DNA from: Oligoflexia bacterium
GTDB taxonomy: Bacteria; Bdellovibrionota; UBA1018
DNA length: 64,000 nucleotides
NCBI GenBank assembly: GCA_031292385.1
Contig: JARLHE010000008.1
Coordinates: forward strand, 62,001 to 126,000
Direction of reading: 5' to 3'
Under the pieces are notes generated by a model, which made no database searches, was not told where the DNA came from, and saw only the letters and a list, made by a program, of their open reading frames with translations. The position numbers were made by a program, and so were the translations under genes. The stretch's first letter is position 1, and each line of letters starts with the position of its first letter. Positions 53,663 through 62,049 of this stretch are shown here, in pieces.

Positions 53663-54921
53663 TTCTCCCAAGGCTTGCTTATCACTCCCTGAAGAACCGA
53701 AAATTTACGACGATTCTCACCATCACTTCAATCGCTATCAGCGTGGCCCTTCTCTTGGGTGTCGAAAAAACGAGACTTGGAGCTCGCGACAGCTTCAATA
53801 ATACAATCAGTCAAACGGACCTGATCATTGGAGCGAGAAGCGGGCCTATCCAGCTTCTTTTGTACGCGGTTTTTCACATGGGAGACGCGACGAACAATAT
53901 TTCGTATCAGAGCTATCTCCACTATAAGAACGACCCCAGGGTCGAGTGGACTATCCCTTACTCACTAGGAGACAGTCATCGCGGCTTCCGAGTTGTCGCG
54001 ACTAGTGAGGAATTTTATCAACATTACCATTACCGCCAAGATCACGGCCTGGTGCTGGCTCAAGGTAAAGCGGCCTCCGATGTGTTTGACGTGGTCCTGG
54101 GTGCTGATGTTGCAAAGCAACTTCATTATCAACTCGGGCAAGAGGTGGTTCTGAGTCACGGCGTTTCTGATGGCGGTGGGCTCGAACATAGCGATAAGCC
54201 GTTTCATGTGGTGGGAATCTTAGATAAAACCGCAACCCCGATTGATCGTTCTCTTTACATTACGCTTGAGGGAATGGAAGCGATCCATATCGACTGGCAA
54301 AGCGGTGCGCCACCGCTTCCTGGGCATGAGACCCCGGTTGAAAAGATCAAGAAAGAGAACATCAAGGTCGAGCAGATCACCGCGTTTCTTCTCAGGACCA
54401 AGTCCCGAATTCAAGCAATCTATCTTGAACGTGAGGTAGACACCTACGAAGGGGAACCGCTGCTTGCCATTATTCCTGGCGTGGCGCTTTCACAGCTCTG
54501 GCAAGGGATCAGCTACGCCGAGGACGGACTTCGATTGATTACGGTCTTCGTCGTCTTGAGTGGATTCTTAGGGATGTTGATCGCTTTATATACCTCGCTG
54601 AACGAGCGAAGGCGGGAGATGGCGATTCTCAGAGCGGTAGGTGCAGGCCCGAGAAAAATTCTTTTTCTTCTCGTACTTGAATCCACATTTCTAACCTTGA
54701 GCGGAATTATCACAGGAACGGGGCTTGTCTATCTCCTGCTATCCGTTGGGCAACCGATCATCGAAAGGCAATTTGGACTCTATCTTCCGATCAAGCCTCT
54801 TTCGATGACCGAATGGATCTATCTGAGTGCGACATTTGGCGGTGGAACGCTAATCGGTTTAGTGCCCGCCTGGAAAGCGTTTAAAAATGCGTTGGCCGAT
54901 GGGCTTACGATTCGCGTGTGA
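53659..54921 (+). CDS. FtsX/MacB-type ABC permease (PA4065-like)
   Basis: A 420-residue protein with one N-terminal helix (about residues 15-35), a large periplasmic domain, and three C-terminal helices within an FtsX domain (LRLITVFVVLSGFLGMLIALYTSLNERRREMAILRAVGAGPRKI, in parts). This is the type VII ABC topology. It couples to the ATPase encoded just upstream. It forms the membrane part of the DUF3299-DUF2796 system. Confidence 0.87.
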   Translation: MILPRLAYHSLKNRKFTTILTITSIAISVALLLGVEKTRLGARDSFNNTISQTDLIIGARSGPIQLLLYAVFHMGDATNNISYQSYLHYKNDPRVEWTIPYSLGDSHRGFRVVATSEEFYQHYHYRQDHGLVLAQGKAASDVFDVVLGADVAKQLHYQLGQEVVLSHGVSDGGGLEHSDKPFHVVGILDKTATPIDRSLYITLEGMEAIHIDWQSGAPPLPGHETPVEKIKKENIKVEQITAFLLRTKSRIQAIYLEREVDTYEGEPLLAIIPGVALSQLWQGISYAEDGLRLITVFVVLSGFLGMLIALYTSLNERRREMAILRAVGAGPRKILFLLVLESTFLTLSGIITGTGLVYLLLSVGQPIIERQFGLYLPIKPLSMTEWIYLSATFGGGTLIGLVPAWKAFKNALADGLTIRV

Positions 54922-54955
54922 AATGTAGTTAAACTTTAAAAAATGGAAGGAAAGT

Positions 54956-55486
54956 ATGAAAAAAAACCTCTCTAGCTGTCTTATTGCTCTCATCGCTGCA
55001 TGGAGTTTTTCTCAGGCCGCGTTTGCCGATCAAGCCGCTGATGCTGCAGCTCCCGTGGGTCCAAAAGACTCCGCGATCATTCACAATGACTCCCAAGAAA
55101 GAAAGGACCACCAAGTTTGGCAGCAAGAGCATGAAGCGTGGAAAAAGGATCATGCGGCTTGGAAAGAGGAACATCGGAGGGCGCTAACTGCTCTTAAGAA
55201 ATTCGAGTCGATTTTGAAAGATCACGATCATGCACTTAAGAGACATGCTCAGGAAATCGTCCAGCACGAAAAAATGATCGCTGAACACGAGCAAGCGCTC
55301 AATAATCCGTCTTCTGGTGACAAGGAAGCATCTCTGGATCAGGTTCACGAAAAAGACAAGCTTTTACACGAAAAGTTCAAAGAGTCCCATGAGCTTTCGC
55401 AGAAACAACATACGGACATTCTGGGCGTGGTTGAAAAGATTGAGCAGATCGAGAAGGACTTTAAGAAGGGCGGGGCCGAAGAATAG
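54956..55486 (+). CDS. periplasmic His/Lys/Glu-rich coiled-coil protein
   Basis: A 176-residue protein with a signal peptide (ending AFADQ). Most of the mature chain is a coiled coil with repeating HEAWKKDH and HAAWKEEH units and many more His-Glu pairs (HDHALKRHAQEI). The His density suggests metal binding, in line with its place after the zinc-type ABC genes, 34 bases from the permease stop. GGAAGG precedes the ATG. No named family recognised. Confidence 0.65.
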   Translation: MKKNLSSCLIALIAAWSFSQAAFADQAADAAAPVGPKDSAIIHNDSQERKDHQVWQQEHEAWKKDHAAWKEEHRRALTALKKFESILKDHDHALKRHAQEIVQHEKMIAEHEQALNNPSSGDKEASLDQVHEKDKLLHEKFKESHELSQKQHTDILGVVEKIEQIEKDFKKGGAEE

Positions 55487-55515
55487 CCCAGAATATACAC
55501 GGTTAGAGTGCCGAT

Positions 55516-56298
55516 TTATTCGGAGATCGACTCTCCCTCTCGAAGAGTTAGCACTTCAAATCCAGTCGGGGTCACCAGGATCGTGTGCTCGAACTGCGCT
55601 GAGAGGGAACCATCACTGGTGCGGACAGTCCAACCATCTTCTTCAACGTAGATATGGCGCTCTCCCATATTCACCATGGGCTCAATCGTAAAAGTCATGC
55701 CTTCGCGAAGTTTCATACCCTGCCCAGGTTTACCAACGTGACTGACTGTGGGGTCTTCGTGAAAGGCACGACCTATGCCGTGTCCACAATATTCGAGCAC
55801 GACCGAATAGCCAGCCCCTTCGACGCGTGTTTGGATTGCGTGGCCGATGTCACCCAAAGTCGAGCCCGGACGAACTTGTCGAATACCGTCCCACATCGAT
55901 CGATGGGTTGTTTCAATCAGTCGAGAAAGCTCCGGTGGCATATCGCTACTTTTTGCAGCCCCCACAACAGTCGTCGCGTTTGTATCGCCATGAAAACCAT
56001 CCAAAATTGGAGTGACATCGAGATTGACAAGGTCGCCCTTTTTGAGGGCTCGCGTGCCTGGAATCCCATGACAGACGACATCATTCACGGAAATGCAGAG
56101 GCTAGCTGGAAAGCCATGATAATGAAGTGGCGCAGGAACCGCCCCGTGCGCTTTTGTCCATTCGTAGCAAGCCCGGTCGATCTGTAGTGGGGTCACTCCC
56201 GGCTTAACGAGTTTCAGCATATCTGTTAGGCAGTGTGCTGCAAGCTTCCCCGCCTTGCGCATGGCTTCGATTTCACGCCCGGATTTGATCGTCACCAT
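55516..56298 (-). CDS. map: methionine aminopeptidase type I
   Basis: A 260-residue enzyme with the five metal ligands in LDVT, GDTNAT, GHGIG, TIEP and QFEHT, so it is catalytically complete. It removes N-terminal Met from nascent proteins. It lies 7 bases after a P-type ATPase gene in an RcnR-type operon rather than next to ribosomal genes, so it is probably an extra copy kept for altered metal conditions. MetAPs use Fe, Mn, Co or Zn, which gives a possible reason. Confidence 0.92.
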   Translation of the reverse strand: MVTIKSGREIEAMRKAGKLAAHCLTDMLKLVKPGVTPLQIDRACYEWTKAHGAVPAPLHYHGFPASLCISVNDVVCHGIPGTRALKKGDLVNLDVTPILDGFHGDTNATTVVGAAKSSDMPPELSRLIETTHRSMWDGIRQVRPGSTLGDIGHAIQTRVEGAGYSVVLEYCGHGIGRAFHEDPTVSHVGKPGQGMKLREGMTFTIEPMVNMGERHIYVEEDGWTVRTSDGSLSAQFEHTILVTPTGFEVLTLREGESISE

Positions 56299-56305
56299 AT
56301 CCGAA

Positions 56306-58228
56306 TCAACCCGATTTGCTGACTGCGGGAAGCAGCCTCGCGGAGTTCAGGATAAACAAGAGCTCCGAGCTGACATGAATGAGTGCCGCGACAATGGGAT
56401 TTAAGAAGCCAAAGGCCGCCAGCCCAACCCCCAATCCGTCTACTGCAAGGGTTCCAAAGAAATTGAATAGAATGATTGATCGGCAACGCTTGGCAATTCG
56501 GATCGTTTCGACGAATTTCAACAGATCGTTTCCTAAAAGTACAATGTCAGAGCTTTCTCGAGCAACGTCGGTTCCCGATCCCATTGCAATTCCAACCGTG
56601 GCTTGCATTAGAGCTGGGGTATCATTCACCCCATCGCCCAGCATGGCAACTTTTCTCCCTTTGGAGAGTTCCTTTTTAATCCACTCCAGCTTTTCTTCCG
56701 GCAAGAGCTCGAAATCAACTTCGTCTACGCCGAGCTGTTTTCCTACTGCCCGAGCAATAGCCTGGTTGTCCCCCGTCAAGAGCACCACACGCAACCCAAG
56801 CTCTTTGAGATTCGTAACGGCTGTCTGAGCCTCGGGGCGTAGAACATCCGCAGCATAGATCGCGCCCAAAAGCTTTCCCGCACGGGACACCACGACTTCG
56901 CTGTGGTGCTCGGGTCCCTTCAAAAGAGAGCGCGAGGAGATAGATCGTTCGGTTAAAAGTGCACGACTTCCAACTAAAATCTCCTCCACTCCCTGCCGGC
57001 AGACGATCCCTTTACCTGGCAGATACTCGAAATGATCGGGCTTGGTCGATAGACTCCCGGCAAATTCTCCCGCCTTTTTCAATATCGCCTTGGCGAGCGG
57101 GTGCTCAGAAAAGTGTTCCGCGATTGCAGCGGTTCTTAAAACTTCTTCGGCGCTCGAGCCTTCAGATGCGACCACATTCTGAACTTCGGGGTTTCCCAGG
57201 GTGAGAGTGCCTGTCTTGTCCAAAACCACTGTGTCGATCACACTCAAAGCTTCCAGGTGGATGCCGCCTTTGACAATCGCTCCATTCCTAGCGGCGAGCC
57301 CTATTGCACCCAATATTGCCAGAGGCGTTCCTGCCGCAACCCCACACGCACCCATAACGATAACGACTGAGATGGTCGATCGAAGGTCATGCGTGACTAA
57401 AAATGTAATAGCGGCCGAGATCAGAGCGAAATAGACCAAGTATCCTGCCAGACGATCCGCAGTCTTCTGAATAGGTGCCTTGAGTTTCTCCGCACGTTCT
57501 ACTGTCTCGATAATTTTTCCAAACGCGGTGTCAGCTCCAATGCTGGTGGCCTTTACTTCCAGTGCACCAGAAGCATTCATGGTTCCCGCAAAGACCCGCG
57601 AGCCGGAAATCTTTTCAACAGGAAGAGACTCTCCCGTAATGGTGGACTGATTGACGAAGGAGTTTCCGTTAAGAACCAAACCGTCTACGGGGATATATGA
57701 GCCTGGCTTGATAACGATGGTATCTCCGATCTTCAAAGTCGTTGCTGCGACTTCTTCAGTAATCCCACCCTTGGTAATCAAGGCTTTTTCTGGCAGAAAC
57801 GCCAAGAGCTGCTGAATCGCACGGCGGCCTCGACCCACCGTTAAATGCTCCAGGTTTTCAGCGATTAGAACAAAAAAGACGATGACTAGCGTGGTGACGA
57901 ACTCACCGATAGCCATCGCACCGACAAGAGCTATCGTCATTGAAAGCTCCATCGTCATCGTTCTTTCACGAAGTGACTCGATGGCCTCTTTAAAAATCGG
58001 ATACCCTCCAATGAGAGTTGCCACGATGCCGACGACGCTGACGTTTGGGTACTGCTCCCAAGCCCTAAACCACACGGCCAGTGCAGAAAGCCCTACAAAT
58101 GCGATCCGAATGAGTTCTATCCACTCAAATCGATGCTCGTGGCCGGAGTCAGGGGTGTGCCCTTTATCAGGGTGAGAAGGGGTAATCTCCGCTGTACCTT
58201 TAAAACTTTGCGACATACTGACCTTCAT
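56306..58228 (-). CDS. P-type metal ATPase with altered membrane motif (MGAC)
   Basis: A 640-residue pump with a His-containing N terminus (HPDKGH, DSGHEHR), TGES, the phosphorylation site DKTGT (Asp about 335), SEHPLAKA and GDGVNDTP (about 531). The helix that normally holds CPC reads VIVMGACGVAAGTPLA, aligning MGA with CPC; even the invariant Pro is lost. It starts inside the stop of an RcnR-type regulator gene (ATGA), which suggests nickel or cobalt export, but the altered site leaves the substrate open. Confidence 0.85.
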   Translation of the reverse strand: MKVSMSQSFKGTAEITPSHPDKGHTPDSGHEHRFEWIELIRIAFVGLSALAVWFRAWEQYPNVSVVGIVATLIGGYPIFKEAIESLRERTMTMELSMTIALVGAMAIGEFVTTLVIVFFVLIAENLEHLTVGRGRRAIQQLLAFLPEKALITKGGITEEVAATTLKIGDTIVIKPGSYIPVDGLVLNGNSFVNQSTITGESLPVEKISGSRVFAGTMNASGALEVKATSIGADTAFGKIIETVERAEKLKAPIQKTADRLAGYLVYFALISAAITFLVTHDLRSTISVVIVMGACGVAAGTPLAILGAIGLAARNGAIVKGGIHLEALSVIDTVVLDKTGTLTLGNPEVQNVVASEGSSAEEVLRTAAIAEHFSEHPLAKAILKKAGEFAGSLSTKPDHFEYLPGKGIVCRQGVEEILVGSRALLTERSISSRSLLKGPEHHSEVVVSRAGKLLGAIYAADVLRPEAQTAVTNLKELGLRVVLLTGDNQAIARAVGKQLGVDEVDFELLPEEKLEWIKKELSKGRKVAMLGDGVNDTPALMQATVGIAMGSGTDVARESSDIVLLGNDLLKFVETIRIAKRCRSIILFNFFGTLAVDGLGVGLAAFGFLNPIVAALIHVSSELLFILNSARLLPAVSKSG

Positions 58229-58503
58229 TTCATGTAGGTTTTTATAACTTCAATCAGTTGATCGGCGGCATCCAACTGCTCTTTGTCAGGCCGTTTATCC
58301 GGTTTAAGAATATGAGCATGGATATGGCCCTCTAGCACTTCGGAAATGAGACTACCCAGGGCGCCCTTGCAGGCCGTGAGGGTGTGGAGAATATCAGAGC
58401 AAGCAGCCTCCTCTTCGAGCGCCTTTTCAGCCGAGTTGAGCTGCCCACGAATTCTCTTGATCCTCAAGATGAGTTTGTCTTTGTTTTTTATAGTATGGGC
58501 CAT
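58225..58503 (-). CDS. RcnR/FrmR/CsoR-family metal sensor, RcnR-type ligands
   Basis: A 92-residue all-helical repressor. Its residues include His3, Cys35, His60 and His64, exactly the Ni/Co ligand set of E. coli RcnR (MAHTI at the N terminus, EGHIHAHI in the second helix). It should release DNA upon nickel or cobalt binding. It heads an operon with a P-type ATPase and a methionine aminopeptidase. A G/C-tract palindrome lies just upstream. Confidence 0.85.
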   Translation of the reverse strand: MAHTIKNKDKLILRIKRIRGQLNSAEKALEEEAACSDILHTLTACKGALGSLISEVLEGHIHAHILKPDKRPDKEQLDAADQLIEVIKTYMK

Positions 58504-58517
58504 GGGAGATATATAGC

Positions 58518-58533
58518 ATACCCCCTATGGTAT
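58518..58533. promoter_or_regulatory. RcnR/FrmR-type operator
   Basis: ATACCCCCTATGGTAT, a C-tract flanked by ATACC and GGTAT arms, 15 bases upstream of the RcnR-like start; this resembles known sites of the family. Confidence 0.6.
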
Positions 58534-58635
58534 ATAAAGGAATCTTATCCATCTAACGAAATGTGGGATGACTTTACCCAAACCTGGACGGAGATTATAG
58601 CCGAGCTTGAGATTTAGTTATTCGGGAAGCTACCA

Positions 58636-58651
58636 TACCCCCAGGGGGGTA
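58636..58651. promoter_or_regulatory. CsoR/RcnR-type operator, G-tract palindrome
   Basis: TACCCCC-A-GGGGGGTA, 63 bases upstream of the CsoR-like gene. An 8-base inverted repeat GACAGCAT/ATGCTGTC (58652-58659, 58675-58682) follows it. The pattern matches G-tract operators of this repressor family. Confidence 0.6.
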
Positions 58652-58713
58652 GACAGCATCCCCGATCTCGGAGTATGCTGTCACCACATTAACGAAGTGG
58701 TAACGGGGGGATT

Positions 58714-59109
58714 GTGGCAAGCCAATCAACGGTCGGAAGACAGAGACTAAGAAATAAAACAACGCCGAATAAGAAGCCTTTGAACAAAGGCAACACTCAA
58801 GTGTTACGGCGTTCAAGTTGTCATGAAGACCCAGGACACCCAGATCATTCCTCAGTAAGTCCGAGGCTCACAAAAATTCGCGGTCAAATCGAAGGGATCG
58901 AGCGGATGATTCAAGAGCGTCGGTATTGTGTAGATATTTTAATTCAGTTCCGGGCAGCAATGGCAGCGCTTCGCGCCGTCGAAGTCACTATTTTTGAAAC
59001 GCATCTGCGGCACTGCGTTCAGTCGGCGATGAGATCCCAAGATGAAAAATTGATAGAAACGAAGATCCATGAGTTGACGGAGCTTTTGGCGCGCCGATCG
59101 GTTATCTGA
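58714..59109 (+). CDS. CsoR-type metal-sensing repressor
   Basis: A 131-residue reading frame from GTG with GGGGGGA upstream. The core (RLTKIRGQIEGIERMI...CVDIL...ETHLRHC) belongs to the CsoR/RcnR family and shows the Cys-His-Cys set that binds Cu(I) in CsoR (YCVDI, then H and C in THLRHC). The first 50 residues are atypical and may be a false extension. It precedes a haem-binding protein and a Met-rich protein gene, which suggests copper. Confidence 0.78.
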   Translation: MASQSTVGRQRLRNKTTPNKKPLNKGNTQVLRRSSCHEDPGHPDHSSVSPRLTKIRGQIEGIERMIQERRYCVDILIQFRAAMAALRAVEVTIFETHLRHCVQSAMRSQDEKLIETKIHELTELLARRSVI

Positions 59110-59127
59110 CGAGAAGAGCATGATGAG

Positions 59128-59640
59128 ATGAGAAAACAAAGAGTACTCGCTTTTACATTCCTAACGATTCTCGTGGTCCAAAAATTGAGCTCGTCTGCGC
59201 TGGCTCACGGAAATCACCACCATGAACCTCCCGTGGAATCAAAACTACAATCAGACGCTTTGAAGACAAGCCTCGTGAAGATCAATGCGACTTACATTGC
59301 CCAGGTGAGGTCGATCTTTCTTGCAAAGTGTTTTGACTGTCACTCAAACCAAAATCGCTTTCCTTGGTATCACAAGGTGCCAGGGATCAAACAATGGCTC
59401 GACGATGATGTCGCCGAAGGCAAAGAACACATCAACATGAGCCACGACTTTCCATTTCAAGGTCACGGCTCTCCGCAAGACGATCTTGAAGCGATCCAAG
59501 AGTCCCTCACGAAGAAGACCATGCCGCCCTTCTTTTATCGACTAATGCACAGGGGTTCTGCGCTCACCCAGGACGAACAAGAGACGGTTTTTCAATGGGC
59601 AGAACAAGGTCTAAAAATGTTGAAAGACATTCACCCATGA
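59128..59640 (+). CDS. periplasmic haem-binding (Haem_bd-like) protein
   Basis: A 170-residue protein with a signal peptide (ending ALA), a His cluster (HGNHHHE) and a single c-type haem motif CFDCH in SIFLAKCFDCHSNQN, followed by PWYHKVPGIKQWLDDDV and TMPPFFYRLMH, which match the Haem_bd family. It may transfer electrons or sense redox in the periplasm. The stop overlaps the next start (ATGA), and it follows the CsoR-type gene by 18 bases. Confidence 0.8.
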   Translation: MRKQRVLAFTFLTILVVQKLSSSALAHGNHHHEPPVESKLQSDALKTSLVKINATYIAQVRSIFLAKCFDCHSNQNRFPWYHKVPGIKQWLDDDVAEGKEHINMSHDFPFQGHGSPQDDLEAIQESLTKKTMPPFFYRLMHRGSALTQDEQETVFQWAEQGLKMLKDIHP

Positions 59641-60935
59641 AGCCCACCACTCTTGTTTTGATGATATTTTCCACGGCCATTGCCTTAGTCCCTTCTTTAG
59701 CGAGGGCGGAAGCCGATGCTACCGAACACGAAATGAAGATGGACCAAGCAACCAGCTCAGCAGACTGTTCAGATATGGAGACTTGGGACGTGAGTATGGG
59801 GATGTGCATGCCACTTTCGATGGCCGGGATGCCGATGAAAATGCTGATGCTTCACGGTAACGCGTTTGCTACTGGAATTACTGAGTCTGGACCACGGGGA
59901 CGAACCGACTTTGCCGCGCCCAATATGTTTATGGCGGATCTGGGCACTTCGATTGGAGACTCGCATTATTTGAACCTCGACTATATGGGAACTTTTGAAC
60001 GGTGGACAATTCCCTATCAGGGCTATCCTGAACTTCTTCAGATCGGAGAAACAAATTCACAAGGAGCTCCTTTTATGGACGCTCAGCACCCCCACAGTTC
60101 ACCTGTCATGGGCCTCACTTTATCGGACACGATCTCTTTTGGTGTTGAGAAGAACTCCTTGAAGCTATTTTTTGCCCCACGAGGAGAGGCGACCGATGGG
60201 CCGATTGCCTTCATGCACCGGGTGACTGGCATGGTGAATCCCGATGCGCCTCTTGGGCATCATATCGGTCAAGACGTAGGCCACATATCATCGACCGTCA
60301 TCGGCGCTTCTCTCAGACTTGGAAACACCCGAATTGAGGCATCCACTTATCATGGTGCGGAACCAGAACCCGACAATGTTGATCTCCCCATCGGTACTCC
60401 TGATTCAGTATCTCTACGGCTCATTGAGGAATTCTCACCTACATTCATGGGGATGGTATCAGTCGCCCGCGTGAACGCTCCTGAGCCTGACCAACCTGAC
60501 GTTGCGTTTGAGAATCGCTACTCAGCGTCCGTGTATTGGCAGAAGCCTCTTTCGTCGGAGTGGACTTTCTACGACACGCTCATTTATGGCCTTGTTACTC
60601 AATATGATCACGCGGACTATCTATCCTCTTTCAGCGAAGAGTTTTTGTTCAAAGGAGATCACCCTCGAATCTGGGGAAGAATTGAAGTGCTCCAGCGCAC
60701 GCCTTCTGAGCTTGAAATCGTAGGACCGTCCAACCCAAACTCAGGTGAATGGGTAACGGCTCTGACGGTGGGATATACTCATAAGGTCGCGTCTTGGGGA
60801 GGAGTAGAGCTCGGCGTGGGTGGTTCTGTTACCAAAGATATTCTTCCAAGTGATTTCATCGGCGCGTATGGAGGCAATCCTTGGACGGGAAAGGTATTCC
60901 TTCAGCTCAGTGGTATGGGAATGTGGGCCCTTTAA
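59637..60935 (+). CDS. Met-rich probable outer-membrane protein
   Basis: A 432-residue protein with a signal peptide (ending ARA), an N-terminal Met/Cys-rich region (HEMKMDQ, DVSMGMCMPLSMAGMPMKMLM) and a long beta-rich remainder that looks like an outer-membrane barrel. The Met clusters resemble those that bind Cu(I) in copper-resistance proteins. Coupled to the haem-binding gene, it forms the last gene of the CsoR-type operon and of the island. Copper handling is inferred. Confidence 0.65.
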   Translation: MKPTTLVLMIFSTAIALVPSLARAEADATEHEMKMDQATSSADCSDMETWDVSMGMCMPLSMAGMPMKMLMLHGNAFATGITESGPRGRTDFAAPNMFMADLGTSIGDSHYLNLDYMGTFERWTIPYQGYPELLQIGETNSQGAPFMDAQHPHSSPVMGLTLSDTISFGVEKNSLKLFFAPRGEATDGPIAFMHRVTGMVNPDAPLGHHIGQDVGHISSTVIGASLRLGNTRIEASTYHGAEPEPDNVDLPIGTPDSVSLRLIEEFSPTFMGMVSVARVNAPEPDQPDVAFENRYSASVYWQKPLSSEWTFYDTLIYGLVTQYDHADYLSSFSEEFLFKGDHPRIWGRIEVLQRTPSELEIVGPSNPNSGEWVTALTVGYTHKVASWGGVELGVGGSVTKDILPSDFIGAYGGNPWTGKVFLQLSGMGMWAL

Positions 60936-61158
60936 GAGGGGCGTCTTTGGGTTAAGCTTGAAATCGGTGACTGGAAAATCCGGTTGTGGACTTCATTCGC
61001 ATCCACAGTTCGAATCCACACCACTCCCGCAAATCCCCCAATTTTGCCTGAGTTTACCTGAGAATCGCGAACCTGACTTGCGAGAGCCGCCCCTCGCTAT
61101 GTTTTTGGTTTGTTTGGTTTATTTCTACTTTTTCCGAATACTTGTGAAAATCGCTAGT

Positions 61159-61251
<93 letters not shown>

Positions 61252-61574
61252 GTATCTGATTGTTTTCACGCGACTTATAAGGCCCCGAGACTGCAAGGAA
61301 TTCCAAGCCGTTGAAAGACCCACCTTGTACCTGATCAAATGGGGTTGCGTCAAGTCGCTCTGTTTTACACTCCGGAATCCACGCGACTTCGAGCCGCTCT
61401 CAGCTTCTTTGAATAGATACCGCCCATATCGTGAAATCGGCCAGGAGCCGTGTCCATTCAACCAGCATTTCGCCTGACCTAAGGTCGTCTTATGACGCGA
61501 ATCTCAACCAAACGGTACGGCCTACCTTTTTTGGGCACACGGTTTGTAATCATATAGAAAATAAGAGGTTTTAT
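61252..61574. other. intergenic stretch without a supported gene
   Basis: No convincing reading frame, RNA or repeat is seen here. CACGCGACTT occurs twice (61268 and 61380 region). It probably holds the promoters of tRNA-Ser and of the following membrane protein gene. Confidence 0.4.
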
Positions 61575-61994
61575 ATGAACAAATCTTCTTTCTCTATCTC
61601 GCTCGATACCCACAACGTGTTGGATTATGTCGCCGGGTTCGCGCTGATCGGCGGGCCTTACCTATTCGGATTTTCAGACATATATACCGCCCGAAACACG
61701 TTTATGGGACTAGGAGCGCTGCTGATCGCCTACAGCCTGATCACCCGCTATCGGTATTCCGTCCTAAAAATCGTGCCGGTTGGCGTGCACATGGCGATGG
61801 ACGTGATCTTGGGAATCGCAGTGATGGGGGCGCCTTTTCTGTTTTCATACGACGTTTTGCTCACGCGATTTCAGTACGCCATCCACTTCGTCTACGGTCT
61901 CGCCGCGGTCGGACTGGTCGTTCTGACGAGGCCCAAGTCCAAAGAGCTCATCGTTTCGCTCGAAGAAGGCGAAGATTACGAGCAGGCCGCGTAA
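61575..61994 (+). CDS. small four-helix membrane protein
   Basis: A 139-residue protein from ATG 61575 after AAGAGG. Four hydrophobic helices (VLDYVAGFALIGGPYLFGF, FMGLGALLIAYSL, VLGIAVMGAPFLF-like, FVYGLAAVGLVVL) and a short acidic C-terminal tail. The two halves look like an internal repeat. This recalls SPW-repeat proteins but the motif is absent. Function unknown. Terminated by a strong hairpin. Confidence 0.65.
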   Translation: MNKSSFSISLDTHNVLDYVAGFALIGGPYLFGFSDIYTARNTFMGLGALLIAYSLITRYRYSVLKIVPVGVHMAMDVILGIAVMGAPFLFSYDVLLTRFQYAIHFVYGLAAVGLVVLTRPKSKELIVSLEEGEDYEQAA

Positions 61995-62006
61995 GCGCGA
62001 GCGACT

Positions 62007-62046
62007 CCCGGTCCGAGAAGTTGTGGGACTCGGACCGGGCTTGTTT
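62007..62046 (+). terminator. rho-independent terminator
   Basis: CCCGGTCCGAG (62007-62017) and CTCGGACCGGG (62029-62039) form a perfect 11-bp stem, followed by CTTGTTT. It lies between two convergent genes. Confidence 0.8.
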
Positions 62047-62049
62047 CAT

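Noticed and set aside
61431..61574. Longer N terminus for the small membrane protein
   Set aside because: The added 48 residues are not hydrophobic or conserved-looking, and a ribosome site lies before ATG 61575.
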